A program made the translations under genes and the position numbers. The notes under the pieces are model-generated. The model was not told the origin of the DNA, searched no databases, and worked only from the letters and a program-made list of their open reading frames with translations. This document shows, one piece after another, positions 25,480 through 32,967 of a stretch of DNA of 37,871 nucleotides. Source of the stretch: Planctomycetota bacterium (GTDB taxonomy: Bacteria; Planctomycetota; Planctomycetia; Gemmatales; Gemmataceae); NCBI GenBank assembly GCA_016195405.1, contig JACPZP010000134.1:1-37871 (forward strand), in the 5' to 3' direction. The first letter of the stretch is position 1, and each line of letters opens with the position of its first letter.

Positions 25480-26058
25480 TTAACGCCGGCCGCAATGACC
25501 GCCACGGCAGTGGCCGCCGCCGCAACGCCCGCCCGAGCACGAAGAGCAGCCGGGTCCTGAGCAGCCGCCGTCAGGGTAATTCGACGTGTAACTGCCGGAG
25601 CCGCTTTGGCCATCGGGATAGAAGCTGGCGCGGCCGCCGATTTCAGTGGCTCGCACGCTGGTTTGCTCGCTGAACCGCTGCAAGATGCGCACCAGGTTCT
25701 GGTTGCTGAGTTCGCCGCGCTGCCAAAAGGCTTGAAAGGCGCCGCCGCGATCGCTGATGACCAGACCCGTGGAGCCAATTTCGAGAGCGCCGGCCATCCG
25801 CTTGCCTTCCGGCGTGTCGGTGTCGATCAGAACGCAAATGAACTTGCCGCTCATGATCTCCTTGGCCTGCGGGCTAAGGCCGCCTTGCACGAGTCTGTTC
25901 AGGCCGTCTTGCCCGGGCGCGAGAAAGACGGCGAGAGGTTTCTGTGCCTGAACCGCTTGCTGCTTGGCTTGAGCGTAATCTCGTTGCCAGGTGGGGGCGG
26001 GCGAACCTTCGCCGGCTTGGCCAAGAACTGCGGACAGGACGATTACCAAGGTGTTCAT
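25480..26058 (-). CDS. Secreted thioredoxin-fold-like protein with Cys/His/Gly-rich tail
   Basis: The 192-residue protein has a short signal peptide (MNTLVIVLSAVLGQAGEGSP). A domain of about 110 residues follows that resembles the thioredoxin-like fold used by DUF255/thioredoxin-7 proteins (YAQAKQQAVQAQKPLAVFL, then GKFICVLIDTDTPEGKRMA and STGLVISDRGGAFQAFWQRG). The CxxC redox pair expected after KPLAVFL is missing (it reads APGQDG). The last 30 residues are unusual: GGCSGPGCSSCSGGRCGGGHC and RGGHCGRR give six cysteines and two histidines in glycine, a likely metal-binding or surface-attachment tail. GGAGG precedes ATG 26058 and a leader that can pair with this site lies at 26062-26135. A strong terminator follows. 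Confidence 0.75.
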   Translation of the reverse strand: MNTLVIVLSAVLGQAGEGSPAPTWQRDYAQAKQQAVQAQKPLAVFLAPGQDGLNRLVQGGLSPQAKEIMSGKFICVLIDTDTPEGKRMAGALEIGSTGLVISDRGGAFQAFWQRGELSNQNLVRILQRFSEQTSVRATEIGGRASFYPDGQSGSGSYTSNYPDGGCSGPGCSSCSGGRCGGGHCRGGHCGRR

Positions 26059-26061
26059 GTT

Positions 26062-26135
26062 AAACTCCTCCTAGAAAGGAACACCACTGAACATAAAGTC
26101 ATCAACAGACGATGACTTTTGGAGAGGAGGAGTTT
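26062..26135 (-). promoter_or_regulatory. 5' leader able to sequester the ribosome-binding site
   Basis: In the minus-strand transcript the sequence AAACUCCUCCU (26135-26125) is perfectly complementary over 11 bases to AGGAGGAGUUU (26072-26062), which contains the ribosome-binding site of the gene starting at ATG 26058. Between them AAAGUCAUC and GAUGACUUU (26119-26111 and 26103-26095) form a nine-base hairpin with a seven-base loop. The nested structure would hide the site. An RNA thermometer, a ligand-sensing leader or an autoregulated leader are all possible; none is proven. AT-rich DNA at about 26150-26215, including the palindrome AGTAAAATTTTTACT at 26160-26174, probably carries the promoter. 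Confidence 0.55.
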
Positions 26136-26262
26136 TAGAAGACGTGTTTAGGTCCGGCAAGTAAAATTTTTACTAATCTTTACATTTTACCAAAGTATAG
26201 TTATTTTTCCTAATCGACGCATTTTGCGCAATCATCAAGGCTAATGGCGTTGCGTTTCTGTC

Positions 26263-27696
26263 TTATGGCTTCAGCATGACCTTGTCAAACTGAAAGGCTC
26301 GGGCTCGGAAAAGGAAGTCCACGATGCTGCCTTCGTGCGGTTGGAGCCAATTCAGCGCGATCGTCTTGAGCGGTCCAATGTTTAGACGATCTATGTGGGT
26401 TGCTTCTATCAGATCTCGTTGAAACTTCGGATCTTCCGTAATGGCCGAGCAAACTAGCGTCGGACCGATCGACTCCAACATTTTGTTCTGCGGGCACTGA
26501 ACGACTGTGCAGAATGGAAACATGTATTCCTTTTTCGCGGCGGCTCGATCCGGGGAATCGCAATGAATGACCGTCGGCCTCAAGTAGTCGCAGCGCTCTC
26601 GCTTCACGAGCCGCGCGCCGAACTTGTCGGTCATGTCCGTGGCACCAGGTTCCTTTAGATCCTGGTCGATCTGGGAGTTGACGGCATCGGCTTGTCCGGG
26701 GACCGTGAAGGCGGCCAAGGCCGACTTGGGGTCCTCGGGCGGCAACGGTTGGATGGGTCCCATCCGTTCCGCGATGGCGGCGGCGATCTCTTTCGAATGT
26801 CGCGACGCCCAGATACCTGAACAATTGATACATCCCCGTCCGCTGTTGACGAGGACGCTGTCCACCATGATGTCCAAAAACTTCTCCCAGTAATCGACCT
26901 GATCGTCGCCCAGAAGAATCTTGGAGAAGCCCGGACCATGAGCCTGCACGCGTGGGTTACCTTTATATTGCTCCACCGTGGCCGTGCCGCCGAAGATCAG
27001 GCTGCGCGGACAATGCTGCAGAACCGCGGCGCCCACGTCGCCTAGGCCCGGATAGATGGCGATGGCCTGCCTAGGCACGCCCGCCTGAATGAATGCCTGG
27101 GCCATGCGGTAGGGAGTCCAGGGTTCTTGTGGACCCGGCTTGAGCACCAAGCCGACCTGAAGGGGGATGATTGGCAGCCAAAGAGTGTGTACGCCGGGCG
27201 AATTGCTGGGCAGCACCAGTCCGAGCACCGGAGACTGAGCCTGATAGCTGACCGGCACGCCACGCTCTTCAACGCCGTAGCCGCGCGACAGGATGCTCAA
27301 ATCCAACCCGCGGGTCAGGGCGTCGAGAATCTTCTCCATCTGATTGAGCACAAAGTGGTTCTTCTCCATGTTGAACCGGCACATGTGCTCGGGCAAGCCA
27401 GTGGTGGCCGACTGCATGCGCACAAATTGGTCCGGAGTCTGCGTGCCCGTGCCCAGCGGCAATTCGGCCTTGGTGTAAAGGTCGGCTGCCTTTTTCACCA
27501 TTTGCATGAGTTCCTTGATCGGAATCTCGCGGAGCATGTCGCGAGCCCGCTTGGCGAAGCGCATGTCGCGCTCGACCAAGCCGCCGTTGGCCCGGCTAAC
27601 CTCGGCGAGCGCCTCGCCGGTCGCGAAATGAACGACCTTGTCGATGTCGAGGCTCTTATAGGGTTCGCCCCAGCGGGAGACGGGGATGTGTAGCAT
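26263..27696 (-). CDS. ALDH-fold acyl-CoA reductase (LuxC-like)
   Basis: The 477-residue protein has the aldehyde dehydrogenase fold. It carries a Rossmann-type NAD(P) region (SPVLGLVLPSNSPGVHTLWL, GLVLKPGPQEPWTP), the loop FGGTATVEQYKG, and the catalytic cysteine in NSGRGCINCSG (Cys289, with Cys292 next to it). The glutamate of the LELGG motif that activates water in oxidising enzymes is replaced: this segment reads AHGPGFSKILL. Loss of that base is typical of acyl-CoA reductases such as LuxC, which make aldehydes from CoA thioesters. AAGGAA lies six bases before ATG 27696; an upstream TTG (27723) is less likely. A LuxE-like ligase is encoded upstream on the same strand, after a small toxin-antitoxin pair. 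Confidence 0.8.
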   Translation of the reverse strand: MLHIPVSRWGEPYKSLDIDKVVHFATGEALAEVSRANGGLVERDMRFAKRARDMLREIPIKELMQMVKKAADLYTKAELPLGTGTQTPDQFVRMQSATTGLPEHMCRFNMEKNHFVLNQMEKILDALTRGLDLSILSRGYGVEERGVPVSYQAQSPVLGLVLPSNSPGVHTLWLPIIPLQVGLVLKPGPQEPWTPYRMAQAFIQAGVPRQAIAIYPGLGDVGAAVLQHCPRSLIFGGTATVEQYKGNPRVQAHGPGFSKILLGDDQVDYWEKFLDIMVDSVLVNSGRGCINCSGIWASRHSKEIAAAIAERMGPIQPLPPEDPKSALAAFTVPGQADAVNSQIDQDLKEPGATDMTDKFGARLVKRERCDYLRPTVIHCDSPDRAAAKKEYMFPFCTVVQCPQNKMLESIGPTLVCSAITEDPKFQRDLIEATHIDRLNIGPLKTIALNWLQPHEGSIVDFLFRARAFQFDKVMLKP

Positions 27697-27723
27697 TGTG
27701 GATTCCTTGAAGTTGCAATTCAA

Positions 27724-27992
27724 TCAATCGTACGCGTCTTTTCGATGGCGAACGCGAACGATCAGAACGACGATATCTTTGTCATGGATTTCGTAAATAA
27801 CCCGATAGTCGCCAATACAAATTCGGTAAGTTGCCTCAACGGCCTTCAGTTTCTTGCAGCCGTGCGGACGGGGATCGTCTTCAGCTCCTCAATCGATTTC
27901 AAGACGCGGTCCTGAGTTTTGGTGGGTAGGGCCTGGAGATCCTTACGTGCTGGGCGACTGAACTCGATTTCGTATTTCTCACCCTTTGCCAT
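27724..27992 (-). pseudogene. RelE/ParE-family toxin gene with a one-base frameshift
   Basis: From ATG 27992 the frame reads MAKGEKYEIEFSRPARKDL and LPTKTQDRVLKSIEELK, a standard RelE-superfamily N-terminus, then meets a stop at IPVRTAARN. In another frame the rest of the family continues: DDPRPHGCKKLKAVEATYRI, GDYRVIYEIHDKDIVVLIVR and VRHRKDAYD, with stop at 27724-27726. The 269-base span is one base short of 90 codons, so a single-base deletion near 27882-27886 restores the protein. Relatives are ribosome-dependent mRNA endonucleases. The ATG overlaps the 3' end of the small upstream gene by 14 bases, as in toxin-antitoxin operons. A sequencing error is possible; true inactivation would leave the antitoxin alone. 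Confidence 0.78.
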
Positions 27993-28149
27993 TGTTCTTC
28001 CGCTGCTTTTTTAGAATTGCTTTCACTTCCTCGAAAGATTCCCTCGGTTCATTTCGCCGTTGCTGAGCGACCATGATGTCCCGAAAATCTTCCCAAAGTC
28101 TGCGGTTTTTCTTTAGGTCGATCAGAACGGCTTGAGGCACGCCTTTCAT
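27979..28149 (-). CDS. Small antitoxin-like protein paired with the broken RelE gene
   Basis: The 56-residue protein begins MKGVPQAVLIDLKKNRRLW at ATG 28149, where AGGAG lies five bases upstream; two further in-frame ATGs upstream lack such a site. It is highly charged and helical, and ends PRESFEEVKAILKKQRKNNG. This matches the C-terminal toxin-binding pattern (SFEEVKxxL) of antitoxins found with RelE toxins. It lacks the Phd-type DNA-binding N-terminus and is very short. Its 3' end overlaps the toxin start. I infer an antitoxin from position, overlap and C-terminal motif. Confidence 0.6.
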   Translation of the reverse strand: MKGVPQAVLIDLKKNRRLWEDFRDIMVAQQRRNEPRESFEEVKAILKKQRKNNGKG

Positions 28150-28212
28150 ATTCGCTCCTGGTTCGTTCTTCATGTGTAAACTCAAGCGCCCACACCAGCC
28201 GTCGCACCTCCA

Positions 28213-29310
28213 TCAATATACCCCCACCACCGTCGTCGAGGCAAAACCGCGGTATGGCTTGACGCCGGAGACGCCGTCCCAGGGATACTTCGCCGACGGC
28301 TTCTCGCGTACGCCTTCGTCGCGCTCCTGAAAGCGCGGAATGAACAGCTCTTTCGTCAACGTGGTGAGCATCACGCGGCCCTCTTGGCCGTAGTCGACCA
28401 GTTTGTCGGGGTTGTCGAAGCCGACCACTTGCACGGCGGCGCGCGGTTGCGGGGCGTAGTAGGCGATCTTGTAACCCTCTTCCGCTTTCGGCATGTCGGA
28501 GGCGGCCAGACCCATGAGCGTGTTGCCGTAGGTTGGGGCGATGTAAATGCCAGGTCCCAAGAGTTCCTCGATAGCGAAGCGAATCCATTGGCTGGTCATC
28601 TCGGTGCCGCCGCAGAAGACGCCCGTGATGCCTTGTTGCGCGACGGTGGAGCCGTCCTTTTCGAGCCGGCCGGCAAGGGCGTCGAGCAACTTCGGAGTCG
28701 TAAAGATGCATTTGATATCGTGGCCGGCAGACAGTACGGTGAGCGCCTGGTCGATGACGTGCTCCTGGTATGCCTTCAGGTGCTCCATCCAGCCCTTCTT
28801 GATGAGCTTGACGACCCAGCGTGGATCGAGATCGACACAAAAGCAGATGCCGCCGCGGCATTGGCAAAGATGCTCGACCGCCAACCGCAGGCGCCGCGGA
28901 CCTGAGGGACCAATCATCAACCAGTTGGCGCCCTTCGGAAAGAACGCATCGGGAAGGGATTCGCTGAACATCTCATAGTCGATGCGGAAATCATCGACGA
29001 CGACCCGGCTCTTGGGAATGCCGGTGGTGCCGCCGGTCTCGAAGACATAAGTCGGCTTGTTCCACAAAGCCCGCGGCTGCCAGCGCCTGACGGGCCCGCC
29101 GCGCAGCCATTCATCTTCAAAGAAGCCGAACTTCTTCAAGTCGTCGAATGTCTTTACCTCCTTGCGCGGATCGAACGAGAGCTTAAGGAGCGGATTCTTG
29201 CCGGCGGCGGCGTCCACCCAGAAGGGGGATCCGGTTGCCGGGTTGAAGTGCCATTCGATAATCTCGCGGAGGTGGGCGTCGAGCTGGTCTTTGGCTTGTG
29301 CGAGGGTCAT
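28213..29310 (-). CDS. AMP-forming acyl ligase, LuxE / phenylacetate-CoA-ligase-like
   Basis: The 365-residue protein belongs to the adenylate-forming superfamily. The phosphate-binding loop ETGGTTGIPKSR is at about 91-102; FCGGTEMTSQW and IAPTYGNTLMGLA follow at about 235-270 as the A4/A5-type adenine and acyl site. GQEGRVMLTTL stands near 310. Its length and lack of a full mobile C-terminal domain resemble LuxE acyl-protein synthetase rather than a standard acyl-CoA ligase. LuxE passes an activated fatty acid to the LuxC reductase; the LuxC-like gene lies downstream here, 517 bases after this stop, with a toxin-antitoxin pair in between. The substrate is unknown. No membrane segment is present. 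Confidence 0.75.
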   Translation of the reverse strand: MTLAQAKDQLDAHLREIIEWHFNPATGSPFWVDAAAGKNPLLKLSFDPRKEVKTFDDLKKFGFFEDEWLRGGPVRRWQPRALWNKPTYVFETGGTTGIPKSRVVVDDFRIDYEMFSESLPDAFFPKGANWLMIGPSGPRRLRLAVEHLCQCRGGICFCVDLDPRWVVKLIKKGWMEHLKAYQEHVIDQALTVLSAGHDIKCIFTTPKLLDALAGRLEKDGSTVAQQGITGVFCGGTEMTSQWIRFAIEELLGPGIYIAPTYGNTLMGLAASDMPKAEEGYKIAYYAPQPRAAVQVVGFDNPDKLVDYGQEGRVMLTTLTKELFIPRFQERDEGVREKPSAKYPWDGVSGVKPYRGFASTTVVGVY

Positions 29311-29361
29311 TTCGTTGGTTTCTCTCGGAATCTATTAAGGCGATCGTTGGATGTTGTCCTG

Positions 29362-29387
29362 CCGGTTCTGCGAACCGGGGCTAAACG
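29362..29387. repeat. Hairpin plus GCTAAACG word at the 3' end of a propeller gene
   Basis: CCGGTTC, loop TGC, GAACCGG forms a seven-base stem at 29362-29378, followed by GGCTAAACG next to the stop codon (29388-29390) of the minus-strand propeller gene. Read in the sense of that gene it is CGTTTAGCCCCGG then the hairpin, the same order as at the end of topA. Confidence 0.5.
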
Positions 29388-31130
29388 CTATTTCCTCTCG
29401 GCAATCGCGAACAGTTTCGATTTCGTCACCATATACAACACGCCGTTGGCCACCACTGGCGTTCCCTGAAAGGTGTCATCCAATTCAACGGCGGCGAGCA
29501 CTTTCTCGTTTCTGCCCGTGGCGAAAATCTTGATCGTGCCGTCTTCGCCGCCGATCAGCACTTTGCCGTCAACGACATAGGGGCTGCCCCAGATGCCGCA
29601 TTTGAGGTCGTGCTCCCACAGCTTCTGGCCCGTCTTCTCGTCGAGGCAGTGCAGGTAGCCGGACTCCTCTGCAACAAAGACCAATCCATCGTGAACGGCG
29701 CAGGTGCTGATGGTTCGGCCAAAATTCACCGGCCGGCCTTTGGCTGGTCGAGGCAGGATCGGACCGCCGAACGCCCAGATGAGAGCCGAGCCTTTATTGC
29801 CCGGATCCTTCATCTCCATGCTTTTGGGTGAGACGTCGCCTTTGCCGGTGAGATCGAGACACAGGACATAGCTATGACGCGTCGGCTCGGGGTGTTCCGG
29901 GTATTGGCCCAGACCAATGTAGAGCTTGGTACCAGCGACCACCGGGGTGGCGACGAAGTAGTTCTTGCCGTCCTTGGCCGGCTGTGGGTTGCAGTTACAC
30001 TTCCACAACAGCTCGCCCGATTTCGCTTCGAAGCCATATAGCCAGGCGTCGCCGCCGGGGAAGATCACCATATCCTTGCCGTTCACTTTCGCCAAAGCCG
30101 GGTTGGACCATTGGCCGTCGATGATATTATCGCCGGGGAGATTGCTCTGCCACGCGACCTTGCCGGTGTTCTTGTTGACGGCCAGGAAGCTCGGCGCCTT
30201 AGGCGAGGAGATTTTGCCTTCATCATTCATGCCGTTGCTGGTGACGAGCATCACCAAATCCCCGACAACAAGCGGCGAGCAGTTGGCACAGTGGTAGGGC
30301 ACCACTTTGAGTTCCTTCATCATATCGAGCCGCCAGATCGACTTACCGTCCTTGACGGAAGCGCAGATGACCTCGCAAGCCGGAGTGACATAGTAGAGCC
30401 GCTCGCCTTCGACGACCGGCGTGGAAAAGAGACCCAGCGCCGCCGCCTGCGAGAAGATGTCGTCTGGCGGCGTATCGTGAACTGCTTGCCAAAGGAACTT
30501 GCCGTCGGCTTCGTTGAAGGCCATCAGGACGGCTTTGTTCTTGCCTTTGTCTTTGGGATCGCGCGGCGTGGCGTTGTTGGTGCCGACGAAGACGCGGCCA
30601 CCCGCCACCACCGGCCCGCCATAGGCCTTGTTGCCCAACTCCGCGACCCACTTGACCTGCTTTTGTTTGCCTTCTTCGACGCTGAAGTCGATGGGGACGT
30701 TCTTGTCGGAGGTGTTGACCATGTTGCGCGCGGGGGTGCCGCCGAACATGGGCCAGTCTGTTTTTGTGGGTTCGTTTTCTTTTTGGGCAACGGGAAATGC
30801 GAGCAGTTCTTCTGCAACGGCAGGTTCGGCTCCTAAATCCAGGACAGCGCGAACGCGCCTTGACTGTTCAAAAGTGGCTCTCGCGGCCGCTTCGTCCCGT
30901 AGCGCCGCTCCCCGCGCCCGTGCTGTTTTCCCGGAAATAGCGTCCAAATACTGGGGCAGCGATTGAGCTCTTCGCATGTCATCAATCCATTCCTGAAACG
31001 GCCCAGACGGAGAGCCGTCATCGCGACTAGGGAAGAGCCAACCCGTCTTGATTGCGATTAAGGCGACAAAAAGAAATGCACATAGGCCGAGAAGGGGTAG
31101 ACCGACGCGCCTCCAACATTTGCAATTCAT
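29388..31130 (-). CDS. Membrane-anchored PQQ-like beta-propeller protein (copy 1)
   Basis: The 580-residue protein begins MNCKCWRRVGLPLLGLCAFL, with one membrane segment (about 10-30) and no clear cleavage site, so it is probably anchored facing outward. A helical region (about 40-115) precedes a propeller domain opening WPMFGGTPARNMVN. Blades include AYGGPVVAGGRVFVGTNNAT, GKFLWQAVHDTPPDD, ASVKDGKSIWRLDMMK, GKVAWQSNLPGDN and LDEKTGQKLWEHDL. It is nearly identical in plan, and in long stretches of sequence, to the next gene. Such proteins usually lack quinoprotein catalytic residues, and none is seen here. Cysteines in HCANCSPLV and CNCNP are shared with the neighbour and may form disulfides. 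Confidence 0.88.
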   Translation of the reverse strand: MNCKCWRRVGLPLLGLCAFLFVALIAIKTGWLFPSRDDGSPSGPFQEWIDDMRRAQSLPQYLDAISGKTARARGAALRDEAAARATFEQSRRVRAVLDLGAEPAVAEELLAFPVAQKENEPTKTDWPMFGGTPARNMVNTSDKNVPIDFSVEEGKQKQVKWVAELGNKAYGGPVVAGGRVFVGTNNATPRDPKDKGKNKAVLMAFNEADGKFLWQAVHDTPPDDIFSQAAALGLFSTPVVEGERLYYVTPACEVICASVKDGKSIWRLDMMKELKVVPYHCANCSPLVVGDLVMLVTSNGMNDEGKISSPKAPSFLAVNKNTGKVAWQSNLPGDNIIDGQWSNPALAKVNGKDMVIFPGGDAWLYGFEAKSGELLWKCNCNPQPAKDGKNYFVATPVVAGTKLYIGLGQYPEHPEPTRHSYVLCLDLTGKGDVSPKSMEMKDPGNKGSALIWAFGGPILPRPAKGRPVNFGRTISTCAVHDGLVFVAEESGYLHCLDEKTGQKLWEHDLKCGIWGSPYVVDGKVLIGGEDGTIKIFATGRNEKVLAAVELDDTFQGTPVVANGVLYMVTKSKLFAIAERK

Positions 31131-31191
31131 ACAGCATGCCCCGAATTTGCGGGTTTGACGATTAATGCGGGCGTTTCTGACAACAGGCCGA

Positions 31192-32892
31192 TTACTGCTT
31201 ATTATGCAGCGCCCAGAGCTTTTGCTCCGTCATCACGAACAAGACATTGCCCGAAGCGGTGGGGGTTGCCAGCACGCGGCTGTCCATGTCGTTCTCAGCC
31301 AAGACTTTATTTTCCTTCCCATGGGCGAAGACGACGACGCTGGCCGCGCCGGTTCCCAAATAGATCTTGCTGTCGGCGAAAAACGGGCTCGCCCAGTGAT
31401 CGGCCGATGTCTCGTGCGTCCATAGCAGCTTGCCCGTGTTGGCGTCAAGGCAGTAGAAATCGTTGTTTTCCTCGGCAATGTAGAGCAGGCCCTCGTGAAC
31501 CGCGCAAGTGCTGATCGTGCGGCCGAAGTACACCGTTCGGCCCTTCTTGGGACGCGGAACAATCGGGCCGCCGAACGACCAGACGAGCGCTGAGCCTTTG
31601 TTGCCTGCGTCCGACGCATTCATCGTCTTGGGAGAAACGTCGCCTTTGCCCGTCAGATCAAGGCACACGACATAGCTATGTCGCGTCGGTTGGGGATTGT
31701 CCGGATATTGGCCAAGTCCGACGTAGAGCTTCGTGCCGACTACCACCGGCGTGGCCACGAAGTAGTTCTTGCCGTCTTTTTCGGGCTGCGGGTTGCAATT
31801 GCACTTCCACAGAAGTTCGCCGGACTTGGCTTCGAAGCCGTAGAGCACCGCATCGCCGCCGGGGAAGATGACCATGTCCTTGCCGTTCACTTTCGCTAGA
31901 GCCGGGTTCGACCATTGGCCCTCGATGATGTTCTTGCCGGGAAGGTTGCTCTGCCAAACCGCTTCACCCGTGCTCTTGTTAACGGCGAGAAAGCTCGGCG
32001 CTTCCGGAGCGCGGATTTCGCCCTGGTCGTCCATGCCGTTGCCGGTGACGACGAACACGAGGTCGCCGTGGATGAGCGGCGAACAGTTGCTGCAGTGATA
32101 CGGCGAGACTTTGAATTCCTTGCGCATGGCGAGAAGCCAGGCCGCCTTGCCGTCTTTCACCGAAGCGCAGACGACTTCGCAAGCCGGCGTCACGTAATAA
32201 AGCTTGTCGCCTTCCACCGCGGGCGCGGCTAAGAGTCCATGAATCGCTGCTTGGGCGAAGGTGTCCTCGTCAGGCGTGTTGTGGACGGCTTGCCAGAGGA
32301 ATTTGCCGTCGGCTTCGTTGAAAGCCATCAGGACGGCCTTGTTGCGGCCTTTGTCCTTGGGATCACGCGGCGCAGCATTGTTGGTGCCGACGAAAACGCG
32401 CCCGCCGGCGACGACCGGCCCACCATAGGAATGGCTGCCCAAATTCGCGACCCATTTGACGTTCTTGTGCTTTTTGTCTTCGCCGCAGAAATGCGTAGGG
32501 AGGTTTTTGTCGATCAGGTTGACCATGTTGCGCGCGGGCGTGCCGCCGAACATGGAGAAAGGTGAGGTTTGCTCTTGCTTTAGAGGAAAGGCAAGTCCGA
32601 TTTCTAATTCCAAATGCTCCATCGGCCCGCGGCCCATGCTCATAAGGACCGCGTCCGCCCAGCGCTCAAACTCGCGGCGTTCGATGGCGGTTTCGCCGGT
32701 GATTGCTGCCCAATACTGCTTGAGAGAAGTGGCCCGTCGGGCATCTTGGATTCGCTCTGCGAATGAAACTGGAGAGTCCCTTCCCTTGGAACCGGGCAGG
32801 AGCCAGATTGCTGAAGCGCCAAGAAAGGAACCTAAGAGCAGGCCTGTGAAAGCACTAACGAACAGCATTTGTTTCCAGCGCCTACAGTTCAT
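31192..32892 (-). CDS. Membrane-anchored PQQ-like beta-propeller protein (copy 2)
   Basis: The 566-residue product starts at ATG 32892 (MNCRRWKQMLF), with AGGGA eight bases upstream; the frame is open to 32925. It has one membrane segment (about 8-32), a helical region with RATSLKQYWAAITGETAIER, and the propeller from FSMFGGTPARNMVN. Most blades match copy 1 closely, for example SYGGPVVAGGRVFVGTNNAA, GKFLWQAVHNTPDED, EVVCASVKDGKAAWLLAMRK and KSGELLWKCNCNPQPEKDGK. The high similarity and head-to-tail position, 62 bases apart, point to a tandem duplication. Function is unknown, as for its neighbours. Confidence 0.88.
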   Translation of the reverse strand: MNCRRWKQMLFVSAFTGLLLGSFLGASAIWLLPGSKGRDSPVSFAERIQDARRATSLKQYWAAITGETAIERREFERWADAVLMSMGRGPMEHLELEIGLAFPLKQEQTSPFSMFGGTPARNMVNLIDKNLPTHFCGEDKKHKNVKWVANLGSHSYGGPVVAGGRVFVGTNNAAPRDPKDKGRNKAVLMAFNEADGKFLWQAVHNTPDEDTFAQAAIHGLLAAPAVEGDKLYYVTPACEVVCASVKDGKAAWLLAMRKEFKVSPYHCSNCSPLIHGDLVFVVTGNGMDDQGEIRAPEAPSFLAVNKSTGEAVWQSNLPGKNIIEGQWSNPALAKVNGKDMVIFPGGDAVLYGFEAKSGELLWKCNCNPQPEKDGKNYFVATPVVVGTKLYVGLGQYPDNPQPTRHSYVVCLDLTGKGDVSPKTMNASDAGNKGSALVWSFGGPIVPRPKKGRTVYFGRTISTCAVHEGLLYIAEENNDFYCLDANTGKLLWTHETSADHWASPFFADSKIYLGTGAASVVVFAHGKENKVLAENDMDSRVLATPTASGNVLFVMTEQKLWALHNKQ

Positions 32893-32967
32893 TTTGCATT
32901 CCCTGGCATCTTCGGGAGAACTCATTGCGTGTTACGCTTCCTAACGTGCGCGGCTCTAACTTCGGCG

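Noticed and set aside
26160..26174. AGTAAAATTTTTACT as an operator
   Set aside because: A palindrome this AT-rich arises easily in the local A/T run, and no regulator is known; mentioned only as part of the leader description.
26263..29310. Bioluminescence (lux) operon
   Set aside because: Only LuxC-like and LuxE-like families are present; no luciferase (LuxA/LuxB) or LuxD homologue is in the window.
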